A stretch of 53,915 nt of DNA from positions 1-53,915 of the forward strand of contig JAKLJW010000037.1 of the NCBI GenBank assembly GCA_023150935.1, read 5' to 3'. Source of the stretch: Candidatus Binatia bacterium. Lineage in GTDB: Bacteria > Desulfobacterota > Binatia > HRBIN30. Positions within the stretch are counted from its first letter, which is position 1, and the number at the start of each line of letters is the position of its first letter. The notes beneath the pieces are model-generated. The model was not told the DNA's origin and ran no database searches. It saw only the letters and a list, made by a program, of their open reading frames with translations. Position numbers and translations under genes: made by a program. Shown one piece after another: positions 36,901-44,613 of the stretch.

Positions 36901-37369
36901 AGTTGCTGAGGTAGAGGACGTCGCGGCTCTTGTCCGGCGAAACCAGGTTCACGCAGAGCAGAATCGATGGGGATTTCTTCTTCGTGGTGACGCCTTGCCG
37001 TTGGACTTCCTCCGGCAGCTTGGCCTGGGCGATCGCCACACGATTCTGGGTCAGCACCTGGGCGTCGTCGATGTTCGTGCCGAGCTTGAACGTGACGTCC
37101 AGGTACATCTGCCCATCGTTGGTGCTCTTCGACAGCATGTAGAGCATGTTCTCGACGCCGTTCACTTCCTGCTCGATCGGCGCCGCAACGGTGTCGGCGA
37201 CCACGCTGGCGCTGGCGCCTGGATAGAGGGCGGACACCTGGATCGTCGGCGGGGTGACCTCCGGGTATTGCGCAATCGGCAGCGTCAACAACGCCACGAG
37301 GCCGATGACCAGAATGGCGATCGAGATGACCGTTGCCAGGATGGGGCGCTCGACGAAGAAACGCGACAT
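33968..37369 (-). CDS. RND (HAE1/AcrB-type) multidrug efflux pump
   Basis: A 1133-residue inner-membrane pump. It opens SRFFVERPILATVISIAILV, has the repeated porter domains (YPEVTPPTIQVSALYPGAS, GRIGQPPVPQGLSFQYPINT) and the proton-relay Asp pair in IGIVVDDAIVVVENVERWMA (about residues 407-408). The second half ends with LIGLAAKNAILVVEFA. It drives export with proton motive force in a trimer. It is about 80-90 residues longer than AcrB: between TM6 and TM7 there is an insertion (RAPQLLRAHTGDHHDEGEAL onward) with one or two extra hydrophobic helices. It is 9 bp from the adaptor gene. Confidence 0.93.
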   Translation of the reverse strand: MSRFFVERPILATVISIAILVIGLVALLTLPIAQYPEVTPPTIQVSALYPGASASVVADTVAAPIEQEVNGVENMLYMLSKSTNDGQMYLDVTFKLGTNIDDAQVLTQNRVAIAQAKLPEEVQRQGVTTKKKSPSILLCVNLVSPDKSRDVLYLSNYATIQVKDALARLPGVGDVVTLGARDYSMRIWLDPERLASLNMTANDVVQALKEQNVQVAAGRIGQPPVPQGLSFQYPINTLGRLLEPEEFAEIIVKTGERGQLTRVRDIGRVELAAKNADVNSYLDGVPAVTLAVFQLPGSNALATAEGVRAEMERQKARFPGGVEYRVVYDTTVFVSESVHEVYKTLFEAFVLVFIVVLVFLQDWRATLMPMIDVPVSLIGTFAVMAALGFSLNNVSLLGLVVAIGIVVDDAIVVVENVERWMAMGLSPKEATVKAVDEITGPVIAITLVLSSVFLPAAFIPGISGQFYRQFALTIATSMMISAINALTMAPARAPQLLRAHTGDHHDEGEALPPVAIVLIVGFVVYSWATPALAQLFGVTLPGHVSGEGAEHATSSTALWSLRLAVFAAGSGLGWAAAPAINRALGSFFRGFNRVFDRITAGYGRLVQSGLRITAVVLVVYGGLLLLTYLGFTTVPTGFIPEQDKGYVVVNAQLPDGASLERTEAVMAKVDAIAHSTPGVRHTMTLPGYSILTGNNISNVGGMYVILDPFEERIPEQRTAAVILAELRQRFRTVLEAQVVAFGAPPVEGLGTTGGFKMQIQDRSDSGPVALQAAVGNVVEKGNAQPGLVGLFSSFRAKQPQLYVDVDRVKAKSLGVSLDDVFSTMQVYLGSAYVNDFTRFGRNWQVNAQADSVYRIRPEDIGKLKVRNAQGDMVPLATLVQVRDTTGPVLVNRYNMFPSAEVNGSPAPGTSSGEAIALMEEVANQELPRGMGFEWTELTLQQILAGNTAPLVFGLGTLLVFLVLCGQYESWSLPMAIILIVPMCLLAAIVGIILAKMDVNIFAQVGFVVLIGLAAKNAILVVEFAKAKQDEGRDRFAAAIEASKVRLRPILMTSFAFALGVLPLVLGAGAGSEMRRSLGVAVFSGMLGVTAFGLLLTPVFYVVIRGLGERRAATAPPPRPEATSASSSAGPRAN

Positions 37370-37378
37370 GGTCCGACC

Positions 37379-38590
37379 TCAGCGCCCGGCGTTCGCCGCC
37401 ACCGGCGGCGGGATCGGGGCTTCCGGCGCCGCGGCAGGATGGGGAACGACGGTGATCCCGGGGCGGACACGCTGGATGCCGTCGACGATCACCGACTCTC
37501 CGGGTTGCAGACCGGTGAGGACCTCGCGCAGCCCTTCGCTCTCCACGCCGAGGGTGACCGGCCGGTACTCGACGACGTTCTGCGTATTCACGGTCAACAG
37601 GTACTTGCTGCCCTGGTCGGTGCCGATCGCGCGATCCGGAACGAACAGCGCCTTGTCACGCTGCCCGACCGGCACGCGCACGCGGCCGAACATGCCGGGA
37701 GCGAGCACGCCGTCCTGGTTGTCGAACACGCCGCGTGCCTGCATGGTGCCCGTCGCGGGATCGACGCGGTTGTCGACGAAGTCAATCACGCCCCGATGCG
37801 GAAAGCCCGTTTCGCCGGCGAGGCCGACCTCCACCGGGATGTCCAGGGCCCGCACATCCCCTTCCCGCGCCCCTCTGCCTTCGCGCCGCCCCCGTCCCCG
37901 CAGCCGGAGGACCGTCCGTTCGTCGACGTCGAAGTACACGTGGATCGGCGCCAGCTTGACGATGGTGGTCAGAGGGGCGGTTTCCATCTGTCCCATCGGA
38001 AGGATCAGATTGCCCTTCGTGACCGAGGTGCGGCTGGCGCGCCCATCGATGGGTGCGACGATCCGCGCGAACTCGAGGTCGAGCGTGGCGTCGGTCAGGC
38101 GGCCTCTGGCGGAGGTGATTTCTGCGAGCGACGACTCCTTTGCTGCGATGGCCTGCTCGAGATCGCGTTCGCTGGCGGCGCCCTTGGGTAGCAGGCGGGT
38201 GTTGCGCGCCACGTCCGCTTCGGCTTTGCGCAGTTGCGCCTGCCACTTCTCGACGTCGCCCTCGGCACGCATCACGGCGGCTTCGTACGGACGCGGATCG
38301 ATCTCGAAGAGCACGTCGCCCGCTTTCACGTCTCGCCCGTCCTGGAAGTTGACCTTCGCCAGGTAGCCGCCCACCCGGGCGCGAACCTCCACCTCCTCGA
38401 CGGCGGCCACGCGCCCGGTGGCGGTGATGTGCTCGATCGCCGCCTGCTCGACGGGCGGGCTCACCGCCACCTCGGGCGGTGGCACGGAGGCGAGCTGCGG
38501 TGGCTCCTTGCAAGCGGCCAACGCGGCGGCCAGTGCAACGACGACACCGAGGAAACCACCGCGGGGGCGATCCTGTCTCCATCTGTTCAT
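37379..38590 (-). CDS. RND periplasmic adaptor (membrane fusion protein)
   Basis: A 403-residue lipoprotein adaptor. The signal ends in AALAAC, a lipobox. Features of the AcrA/MexA family follow: VEQAAIEHITATGRVAAVEEVEVRARVGGYLAKV (first lipoyl half), an alpha-hairpin (YEAAVMRAEGDVEKWQAQLRKAEADVARN), the second half IVAPIDGRASRTSVTKGN, and the beta-barrel with DPATGTMQARGVFDNQDGVLAPGMFGRVRV. It links the pump to the outer-membrane factor. Two adjacent ATGs (38593 and 38590) are possible; AGGTGG immediately upstream favours the second. Confidence 0.92.
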   Translation of the reverse strand: MNRWRQDRPRGGFLGVVVALAAALAACKEPPQLASVPPPEVAVSPPVEQAAIEHITATGRVAAVEEVEVRARVGGYLAKVNFQDGRDVKAGDVLFEIDPRPYEAAVMRAEGDVEKWQAQLRKAEADVARNTRLLPKGAASERDLEQAIAAKESSLAEITSARGRLTDATLDLEFARIVAPIDGRASRTSVTKGNLILPMGQMETAPLTTIVKLAPIHVYFDVDERTVLRLRGRGRREGRGAREGDVRALDIPVEVGLAGETGFPHRGVIDFVDNRVDPATGTMQARGVFDNQDGVLAPGMFGRVRVPVGQRDKALFVPDRAIGTDQGSKYLLTVNTQNVVEYRPVTLGVESEGLREVLTGLQPGESVIVDGIQRVRPGITVVPHPAAAPEAPIPPPVAANAGR

Positions 38591-38619
38591 CATCCACCTA
38601 TCGTGCGACCTTGGTCGCG

Positions 38620-40236
38620 CTACCATTGTGGCCACCACCAGCGCCACCGCCACCAGCCGCGCTCCGACTCCGTACCGGCCGCTGCCTCCCCGGGGGCTTC
38701 TTGTTGCTCGGCACTGCTCAGCCGATCTCCCCAATAGGTGCGTTCACGCATCTGTTTGGCGGCCTCCGGGGGCACGAAATCCTTGCCCTCGCGCAACTCC
38801 CACCCACCCCCCAGGGCCCGGTACAGCGCCGTCAGATTGAGCGCGACCGCACCCCTGGTTGCGACCAACCGGCCTTGCTCGCTGAGAAGGACCTGTTGGG
38901 TGTTGAGCACCCGCGTGTAGTCGGCAGCCCCTTCGCGGTACTGCAGATCGGCGAGCTCGACGGCGTCGCGGGCAGCCTCGACGCTGCGGGCCAGGAAGTC
39001 CACCTGCCGCCGCGCGCCCAGGAACGCCGCGATCGCCCGCTCGACCTCGCTCTGCGCCAGGAGCACCGTGTTTTCGTACTCCGACACCAACGCCTGGTAC
39101 GTGGCGTCCTGCACGCGCACGTTGTTGATGATCCGACCGTAGTTCAGGATCGCCCAACGGAAGCTCGGCCCACCGAAGGCCTGGAAGCTACTCTGGGTGA
39201 ACAGGTCCGCGACGTCCTGCGACGCCACCCCGATCGACCCGACCAGGATGAAGCGCGGCAGGAGTTCGCTCTTCGCCACGCCGATCTGGGCACTTTGCGC
39301 GGCCAGCACGCGTTCCGCGCGGCGGATGTCCGGGCGGCGGCGGAGAAGGTCTGCCGGAATGCCAACCGCCACCTGTGTCGGCGCGGCGGGAATTGGCCGG
39401 GTTCCACCCAGGATGTCGTTCAGGTCCTGCGGCGGGAGACCGAGCAACAGGCACAACGTGCTCTGCGTTTGGCGAATGCTCGCTTCGAGGCCGGGAATCA
39501 GTGAGCGCGTGTCGTCGAGCAACGACGCCGCTTGCCGCTCGTCGAGCCGCGTGACCGCACCGCCGCGAAACTTCTCCGAGACGATCCCGTAGCTGCCCTC
39601 CTGGATCTCGACGTTCGACCGTGCCACGGCCAATTGCTCTTCGAAGGTCCGCAAGCTGATGTAGTTCAACGCGACCTCGGCGACCAGGCTGACCAGGGCG
39701 TCGTCGTAGGCCGCGACGGACGCGAGCAGCTGCGCGTCCGCGGACTCGATGCCGCGCCGGAAGCGGCCCCAGACGTCCAGTTCCCAGGCGGCGTCGAGTC
39801 CGACGCTCCAGTCGGGAAACGTCGTGTCCACCGTGGGCCCCGACGAGTTCGCCTGATTCCTGCTCGCCCGCGTGTACGTGTACGCGCCGGCCCCCTGTTG
39901 CATCTGGGGGTAAAGGGTGCCGATCGCGATGCCGCGAAACGCCTCGGCCGCGAGCACGCGTGCCCCGGCCGCCTGCAACGAGGGGTTCTGGCGATAGGCC
40001 GTTTCGACCAGGGCGGTCAACGTCGGATCGTCGAACACCGTCCACCACGCGGTGTAGTCGGCACGCTCTTGTCCGATCGCCGCGTCGCGAGTCTCCAACC
40101 ACCGCTCGGCTGCCGGGGCGGCGGGACGGTCGTAGTCCGGACCGACCATCATGCAACCCGCCGCACACAGCGTGGCCGCCACGGCCGTAACCAGGCTTCC
40201 CGCCAGATGGAGGAGACGCTCGGAGGATTGTTTCAT
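38620..40236 (-). CDS. Outer-membrane factor lipoprotein (NodT/TolC-like)
   Basis: A 538-residue protein with lipobox LCAAGC. It has the NodT-family opening VGPDYDRPAAPAAERW, the helical coiled repeats (LDAAWELDVWGRFRRGIESADAQLLA and its second copy FRWAILNYGRIINNVRVQDATYQALVSEYENTVLLAQSEVERAI), and a domain ending LNLTALYRALGGGWELREG. It forms a trimeric outer-membrane duct. After the family's usual end there is an extra tail of about 45 residues that finishes in a striking Trp/Arg run (GWWRWRWWWPQW). First gene of the operon. Confidence 0.9.
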   Translation of the reverse strand: MKQSSERLLHLAGSLVTAVAATLCAAGCMMVGPDYDRPAAPAAERWLETRDAAIGQERADYTAWWTVFDDPTLTALVETAYRQNPSLQAAGARVLAAEAFRGIAIGTLYPQMQQGAGAYTYTRASRNQANSSGPTVDTTFPDWSVGLDAAWELDVWGRFRRGIESADAQLLASVAAYDDALVSLVAEVALNYISLRTFEEQLAVARSNVEIQEGSYGIVSEKFRGGAVTRLDERQAASLLDDTRSLIPGLEASIRQTQSTLCLLLGLPPQDLNDILGGTRPIPAAPTQVAVGIPADLLRRRPDIRRAERVLAAQSAQIGVAKSELLPRFILVGSIGVASQDVADLFTQSSFQAFGGPSFRWAILNYGRIINNVRVQDATYQALVSEYENTVLLAQSEVERAIAAFLGARRQVDFLARSVEAARDAVELADLQYREGAADYTRVLNTQQVLLSEQGRLVATRGAVALNLTALYRALGGGWELREGKDFVPPEAAKQMRERTYWGDRLSSAEQQEAPGEAAAGTESERGWWRWRWWWPQW

Positions 40237-40242
40237 GAGACG

Positions 40243-40677
40243 CTACACTCTCCAATCGGGATGCCCGTCGCCGGGGGGTGCCTGAGCGCACGACGACCAA
40301 TGCCCGTGAGACTCTTCTCGGAAGCCGCGCACGAACAACGGAATGCCTTCGCGCCGATCGCGCACCGACGGAACCGGGATGGGGAACACGGTCGGCCGAT
40401 AGCAGAGGTCCGCGCGGAACCGCCGGGTACGCACCGCCCCGGCCAGATCACGGTGTGTGGCCACCATGATCCGGACGTCGACCGGGATCGGTCGCGGGTT
40501 TCCCAACCGCTCGATCGTGCGGTTTCCGAGCACGCGCCGCAGCTTCACCTGCACCTCGGTCGGGAGCTCGCCGATCTCGTCGAGGAACAGTGTCGAGTCG
40601 TGGGCCAGCTCGAATTGGACGCGGTCGCTCGGCGCGGTGGGGAAGGGCGATCTCACGGCGCGTCGGACTATAGACAC
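40243..40677 (-). pseudogene. Remnant of a sigma-54-dependent activator (AAA+ domain)
   Basis: About 100 residues align with the central AAA+ domain of NtrC-type activators: FELAHDSTLFLDEIGELPTE (Walker B and following helix), VQVKLRRVLGNRTIERLGNP and PVDVRIMVATHRDLAGAV, then RFRADLCYRPTVFPIPVPSVRDRREGIPLFV. Walker A, the GAFTGA loop, the arginine-finger-bearing C-terminal part and the DNA-binding domain are absent. It lies just upstream of the outer-membrane-factor gene, reading the same way; a fossil regulator of the efflux operon is possible but speculative. Confidence 0.65.
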
Positions 40678-40845
40678 GCACTCGGTACCGATCTAGATGG
40701 GGCAGTCGTCGGCCGAGGGCACGCAGTGCCCTGGGCACCTATCGAACGCGCGACCCCAGAATCCGGACTCCCGGGCGGTACCGCCACCTCGGCCTCGAGG
40801 TGCTGCGCCGTGCCTACGCGGATAGGCGGTACTAGCCGAGAAGTT

Positions 40846-40937
40846 GACGTAACGCCCCAATACCGGACCTTCGATCTCTGCTCCGGTGGTCCTGATCCCG
40901 GTCGGTTTCACCACCGCTTTGTCTCCGAGCAGCGGTT
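40846..40937 (+). repeat. 92-bp dispersed repeat, copy 2
   Basis: Gap-free match to 21481-21572, in the same orientation. It lies about 70 bp before the right-hand IS remnant. The surrounding stretch 40680-41010 shows no supported gene. Confidence 0.75.
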
Positions 40938-41009
40938 TGCGCCGGATCGGCGGGCGTGGTCAAAGCTCGGGGGCCGCTTTCCGGACGTAGCTTGGCGACG
41001 GCGGCCTGC

Positions 41010-41193
41010 TTGGCTCCGCGTGGTGTGGTCCGACCGGGCCCAGGCGGCGTCGCTCGACCGTCTTGGAACGGCCCTCTCCAAACGCCTCGAGCCACCCCTG
41101 CCGAGGCGCGAAATGTAGTGCCGACTTTCCGGAGAAAGTCCTTGATTTACCTGCGTCCTACCCCTCGAACTGTCGAAGTTGAGCCAGGCCCGA
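41010..41193 (+). mobile_element. Insertion-sequence 3' end, right copy
   Basis: On the plus strand the stretch encodes LRVVWSDRAQAASLDRLG, ALSKRLEPPLP, then a TAG stop and the terminal non-coding block with TAGTGCCGAC, AAGTCCTTGATTTACCTGC and CCTACCCCTCGAACTGT. It is the reverse complement of the IS end at 31945-32110 with scattered differences. Only the last 35 or so transposase codons remain. Confidence 0.72.
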
Positions 41194-41223
41194 ACGATCT
41201 ACCCCGAAGGACTTGACCTCGCT

Positions 41224-41778
41224 ATGGACACCCCCGCGAACCGATCGCTCGTCGAACGCTTCGTGCGTGCGGCGCTGCTCGATGCGAGCGTATTCGCCGA
41301 GGTTAGTGCCGACCGCGCGGCGACGATCCAGGCGTTTCTCGTCGTTGTCCTGGGCGGCGTCTGCAACGCCCTCGGACAAGGACGTCCGCTCGTTGGCGCG
41401 GGTGACCCGACGAGCCTTGCCGTCGTGTGGGTGGCGTGGATCTGGTGGACGCTGGTTGTACCTGTCGTCGGGTGGCTGCTGTGGACCCTCGTTGTCCGGG
41501 CTGGCGCCCGCGCCTTCGGCCATAGCGCCGGCGATCGCTCGCTCCTGTGCGCCCTCGGCTTTGCCAATGCTCCCGCCGCAGCACTCCTGCTGCGCATCCT
41601 CCCGGGCATCGGCACCGCCGTCTACGTCGTCGTATTGCTGTGGCTGCTCGCCGCTTCCGCCGCCGCCGTCGAGGCGGTGTTCGCTATTTCCCGCCGCCGA
41701 GCGGTCGTCATCGCCGTCGCCGGGTTCGTCGCATACTGGCTGGTCGGTCTCGGCCTGCAGACGTGGGCGACGGGGTGA
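41224..41778 (+). CDS. YIP1-like small multi-pass membrane protein
   Basis: A 184-residue protein with about five hydrophobic helices (AFLVVVLGGVCNALG, VAWIWWTLVVPVVGWLLWTLVV, ALGFANAPAAALLLRILP, VYVVVLLWLLAASAAAVEAVF, VVIAVAGFVAYWLVGLGL). The arrangement and ALGFANAPAAALL are typical of YIP1-family bacterial proteins, whose role is unknown. ATG 41224 starts 30 bp after the IS remnant; AAGGA is thirteen bases away, so translation may be weak. Confidence 0.65.
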   Translation: MDTPANRSLVERFVRAALLDASVFAEVSADRAATIQAFLVVVLGGVCNALGQGRPLVGAGDPTSLAVVWVAWIWWTLVVPVVGWLLWTLVVRAGARAFGHSAGDRSLLCALGFANAPAAALLLRILPGIGTAVYVVVLLWLLAASAAAVEAVFAISRRRAVVIAVAGFVAYWLVGLGLQTWATG

Positions 41779-41843
41779 TCTGCGGCGGAACGGCGGGATA
41801 CGGAGCACTTTCAACGGCCTCGCGCTGGACTCCGGACGCGGGA

Positions 41844-43130
41844 CTAATGGTTCCGCCGCCCGTCTGCCGCCGCCTTCCCCCATACCGCCCCCGCTGCACC
41901 GACCAACGCGATCCCCGATACTGTGTACATCGTCACGTATCCGGCGGTATCGGCGATTGCGCCGAGGATCGGATTGGCGATCGTCACGCCGAGGTCGAAC
42001 ATCGCCGTGAACCAGCTTATCGCGCGGCCGCGATGCGCCGCGGCGACCTGTTCCATGGTCAACACGTTCAAGATCGGGAACGCGTAGCCGTGCCCCGCCC
42101 CACACACCGCGCCGACCGCGATGAGCGCGGTACGCCCGTCGGCGTGCGCCACCCATAGCACTCCGGCCGCCGTGACAACTAATGCCGGGATCAGGACGCG
42201 CCGCGGCCCGATCCGGTCCGGCAGCCGGCCGCCGAGCACCCGCACCACCACGGCGGCGGACGAATACGCCAGAAAGAAACTGCCGACGCTGCCACGGCCC
42301 GTCGACTGCGCGAACGGCGCGAGAAACGTGAACACGCTGTTCACGGCGACTGCAAACACGAACGTGATTGCCAGCGGAAAGAGCAGGGGGCGCATCGACA
42401 GGGGAACCGAAGGCCGATCCGCGCGGTGTGCCGCAGAGCGTGCCGGCATGGTCTCGGGCAGTAGAGCCGACAGCAGCAGCGACAGCGCCGCCAGTGCGGT
42501 TGCGGTCAGGAAGTACGCGTCGAACCCCGGACCGGCAATCAACCACTCGCCGAGTGCCGGACTGAGCCCGTTGGTCAGCATTCCGAAAACGCCGAACATG
42601 GCGATCCCCTCGGTTCGCCGCGCGATCGGCGTAATGTCGCTGGCGTACGTGAAGTACCCCGCGAACAGGGAGCCTGCGGCGAGGCCGTGCAGGATGACCA
42701 GAGCCGTGAAGGGCGCGCCGAGGCGATCGATCCACGCGAACCCGGCCCACGATACGACGTGTACGGCGCCGGCCGCCATCAGCACCCGTCGCCGGCCCTG
42801 CGTGTCGAGCAAGCGGCCGAGCGGGAAGCGCGCTGCCACGGCGGCCGCTCCGGCGAGCCCCGTGAACGCACCGATGAGGAAGTCGTTACCGCCCAGACTG
42901 CGGATGAATAGCGGGAAAAGAATGTACAACGCTCCGGCCAGGGCGCCGGTAAAGTGCACAGCGCACGCCAGCCAGAAGCGCGGTGTGAACAGGGCCACAG
43001 GCCCGGGCGGGATGGACGTCGGTGCTGGCGAGACGGCGGCAGTGTGCACGGGGTCCTCGGCGTAGCACCGGACCCGCGTCGATGCCATGCAGTTGCGTCC
43101 ACGGGCGTTGAAATTCCCCGCCGTCCGCAT
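41844..43130 (-). CDS. MFS transporter
   Basis: A 428-residue protein with about twelve membrane helices. The first, PRFWLACAVHFTGALAGALYIL, is followed by the MFS loop RFPLGRLLDTQGRRRVLMAAG (motif A form G-x-L-D-x-x-G-R-R), and a second-half counterpart RVLGGRLPDRIGPRRVLIPAL. The central linker is hydrophilic (PETMPARSAAHRADRP). The substrate cannot be told. ATG 43130 or 43088 are both possible starts. It is divergent from the HMGS-like gene. Confidence 0.85.
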   Translation of the reverse strand: MRTAGNFNARGRNCMASTRVRCYAEDPVHTAAVSPAPTSIPPGPVALFTPRFWLACAVHFTGALAGALYILFPLFIRSLGGNDFLIGAFTGLAGAAAVAARFPLGRLLDTQGRRRVLMAAGAVHVVSWAGFAWIDRLGAPFTALVILHGLAAGSLFAGYFTYASDITPIARRTEGIAMFGVFGMLTNGLSPALGEWLIAGPGFDAYFLTATALAALSLLLSALLPETMPARSAAHRADRPSVPLSMRPLLFPLAITFVFAVAVNSVFTFLAPFAQSTGRGSVGSFFLAYSSAAVVVRVLGGRLPDRIGPRRVLIPALVVTAAGVLWVAHADGRTALIAVGAVCGAGHGYAFPILNVLTMEQVAAAHRGRAISWFTAMFDLGVTIANPILGAIADTAGYVTMYTVSGIALVGAAGAVWGKAAADGRRNH

Positions 43131-43204
43131 GTAGGGTCGGCTCCCGTCGGCGCCGCTGATTGCCGGCTGTGCACACCGAGCGCCTGACCCAAGGGAGGTT
43201 CACC

Positions 43205-44590
43205 GTGGCCGGAATCGTCCGATACGGAAGTTACGTGCCCTACTTCCGCCTCACCCGCGCCGCCATCGGCGGTGGCAGGGGCGAACGCGCCGTCGCCAGT
43301 TACGACGAAGACGCCGTCTCGATGGCGGTGGAAGCCGCGCGCGACGCCCTGCGCGGCGGTGTTGCCGTCGACACCTTGCTGTTCGCGACGACCAGCCCCC
43401 CTTATGCCGAGAAGTTGAATGCGGCCACTATACAGGCCGCCCTCGACCTGCCGGAGACCATCGCTGCCGTCGAGCTTGGCAGCTCCAGTCGCATGGGTCT
43501 TGCGGCTCTGCTGCTGGGTCTCGATCTGGCCGAGGCAGGCCGGTCGGCGGTGGTCTGTGCGGGCGATGTTGTAGTCGGCGCGCCGGGCGGGTCGCGGGAG
43601 ACTCAGGGCGGCGACGCGGCGGCGGCCTTCGTGACCGGGGGCGACGGCGATGCCGTGGCGCGGCTGCTCGGGCGGGCCTCGGCCACCCTCGAGATCCTCG
43701 ACGTCTGGCGTCTGCCGGACGAGCGCTTTGCCAGGCAGTGGGAGGAACGCTTCAGCGCCGACATGATGGGTCCGGCCGTCGTGGACACTGCGAAGCGGGC
43801 GCTGCAGGCGGCGGGGGTCGACCCGGCGTCGTTGAAAGCGGTTGTGCTCGATGGCACCAACCCGCGCAGCCTGGCCGGTTTGCCGAAGGCGCTCGGCCTC
43901 GACCCGGCCCAACTCACCGACCCGCTTACGACGACAGTGGGCCGCAGCGGCGCCGCGCACGCGGGCTTACTGCTCGCCCGGGCCCTCGATGGCGCGCGGC
44001 CCGGAGACCGCATCCTCGTCGTTTGCGAGGCCGACGGCGCCGACGCCCTTGTCTTCGAAGTGACCGAGAAGATCGCCAGTGTGGCCCGGGGCCGCAAGGT
44101 GGATCAGTGGATCGCCTCGAAACGTAACGACCTTGCCTACAACACCTATCTCAAGTGGCGCGGCGTTCTGCCGTTCGAGCCGCCGCGCCGCCCCGATCCC
44201 GAACGTCCGGCCGCGCCGCCAATGCGCCGCGCCGAACGCTGGAAGATGGCGTTCGTCGGTTCGCGCTGTACCCAGTGCCAGACCGGCCATCTGCCGCCGC
44301 AGCGTGTGTGCGTGAAGTGTGGCGCCGTCGACAAGATGCGCGACGAACGCTTTGCCGACACGTCGTGCCGGATCGCAACGTACACGCTCGACCATCTGGC
44401 CTACTCGCTGCAGCCGCCGGTGGTGGCGGCGATCGTGGACTACGAGGGTGGCGGCCGGTTCGGCTGCGAACTCACCGACGTCGATCCGAAGGAAGTCGCC
44501 ATCGGCAACCATCTGGAGATGAGCTTCCGTCGGCTTTATACGGGTCAGGGAGTGCACAACTACTTCTGGAAGGCGCGCCCGGGCCGCTAG
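43205..44590 (+). CDS. HMG-CoA-synthase-like protein fused to a DUF35 zinc-ribbon/OB domain
   Basis: A 461-residue fusion. Residues about 1-320 have the thiolase-superfamily fold of HMG-CoA synthase (SYDEDAVSMAVEAARDAL, LLFATTSPPYAEKLNAATIQAAL). Where the catalytic Cys would be, the sequence reads VELGSSSRMGLAALLL, so no Cys is present. Residues about 340-461 are a DUF35 domain: zinc ribbon SRCTQCQTGHLPPQRVCVKCG with two CxxC pairs, then an OB fold. GTG 43205 has GGGAGG upstream. It sits 23 bp before a thiolase gene. It probably acts in a complex on acyl-CoA; the reaction is unknown. Confidence 0.78.
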   Translation: MAGIVRYGSYVPYFRLTRAAIGGGRGERAVASYDEDAVSMAVEAARDALRGGVAVDTLLFATTSPPYAEKLNAATIQAALDLPETIAAVELGSSSRMGLAALLLGLDLAEAGRSAVVCAGDVVVGAPGGSRETQGGDAAAAFVTGGDGDAVARLLGRASATLEILDVWRLPDERFARQWEERFSADMMGPAVVDTAKRALQAAGVDPASLKAVVLDGTNPRSLAGLPKALGLDPAQLTDPLTTTVGRSGAAHAGLLLARALDGARPGDRILVVCEADGADALVFEVTEKIASVARGRKVDQWIASKRNDLAYNTYLKWRGVLPFEPPRRPDPERPAAPPMRRAERWKMAFVGSRCTQCQTGHLPPQRVCVKCGAVDKMRDERFADTSCRIATYTLDHLAYSLQPPVVAAIVDYEGGGRFGCELTDVDPKEVAIGNHLEMSFRRLYTGQGVHNYFWKARPGR

Positions 44591-44613
44591 GACGGGCAGG
44601 AGGGAATCCACCC

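Noticed and set aside
39532..41118. 528-residue plus-strand reading frame over the efflux operon end
   Set aside because: Most is antisense to the outer-membrane factor; only its last 35 codons match a transposase end, reported as the IS remnant.
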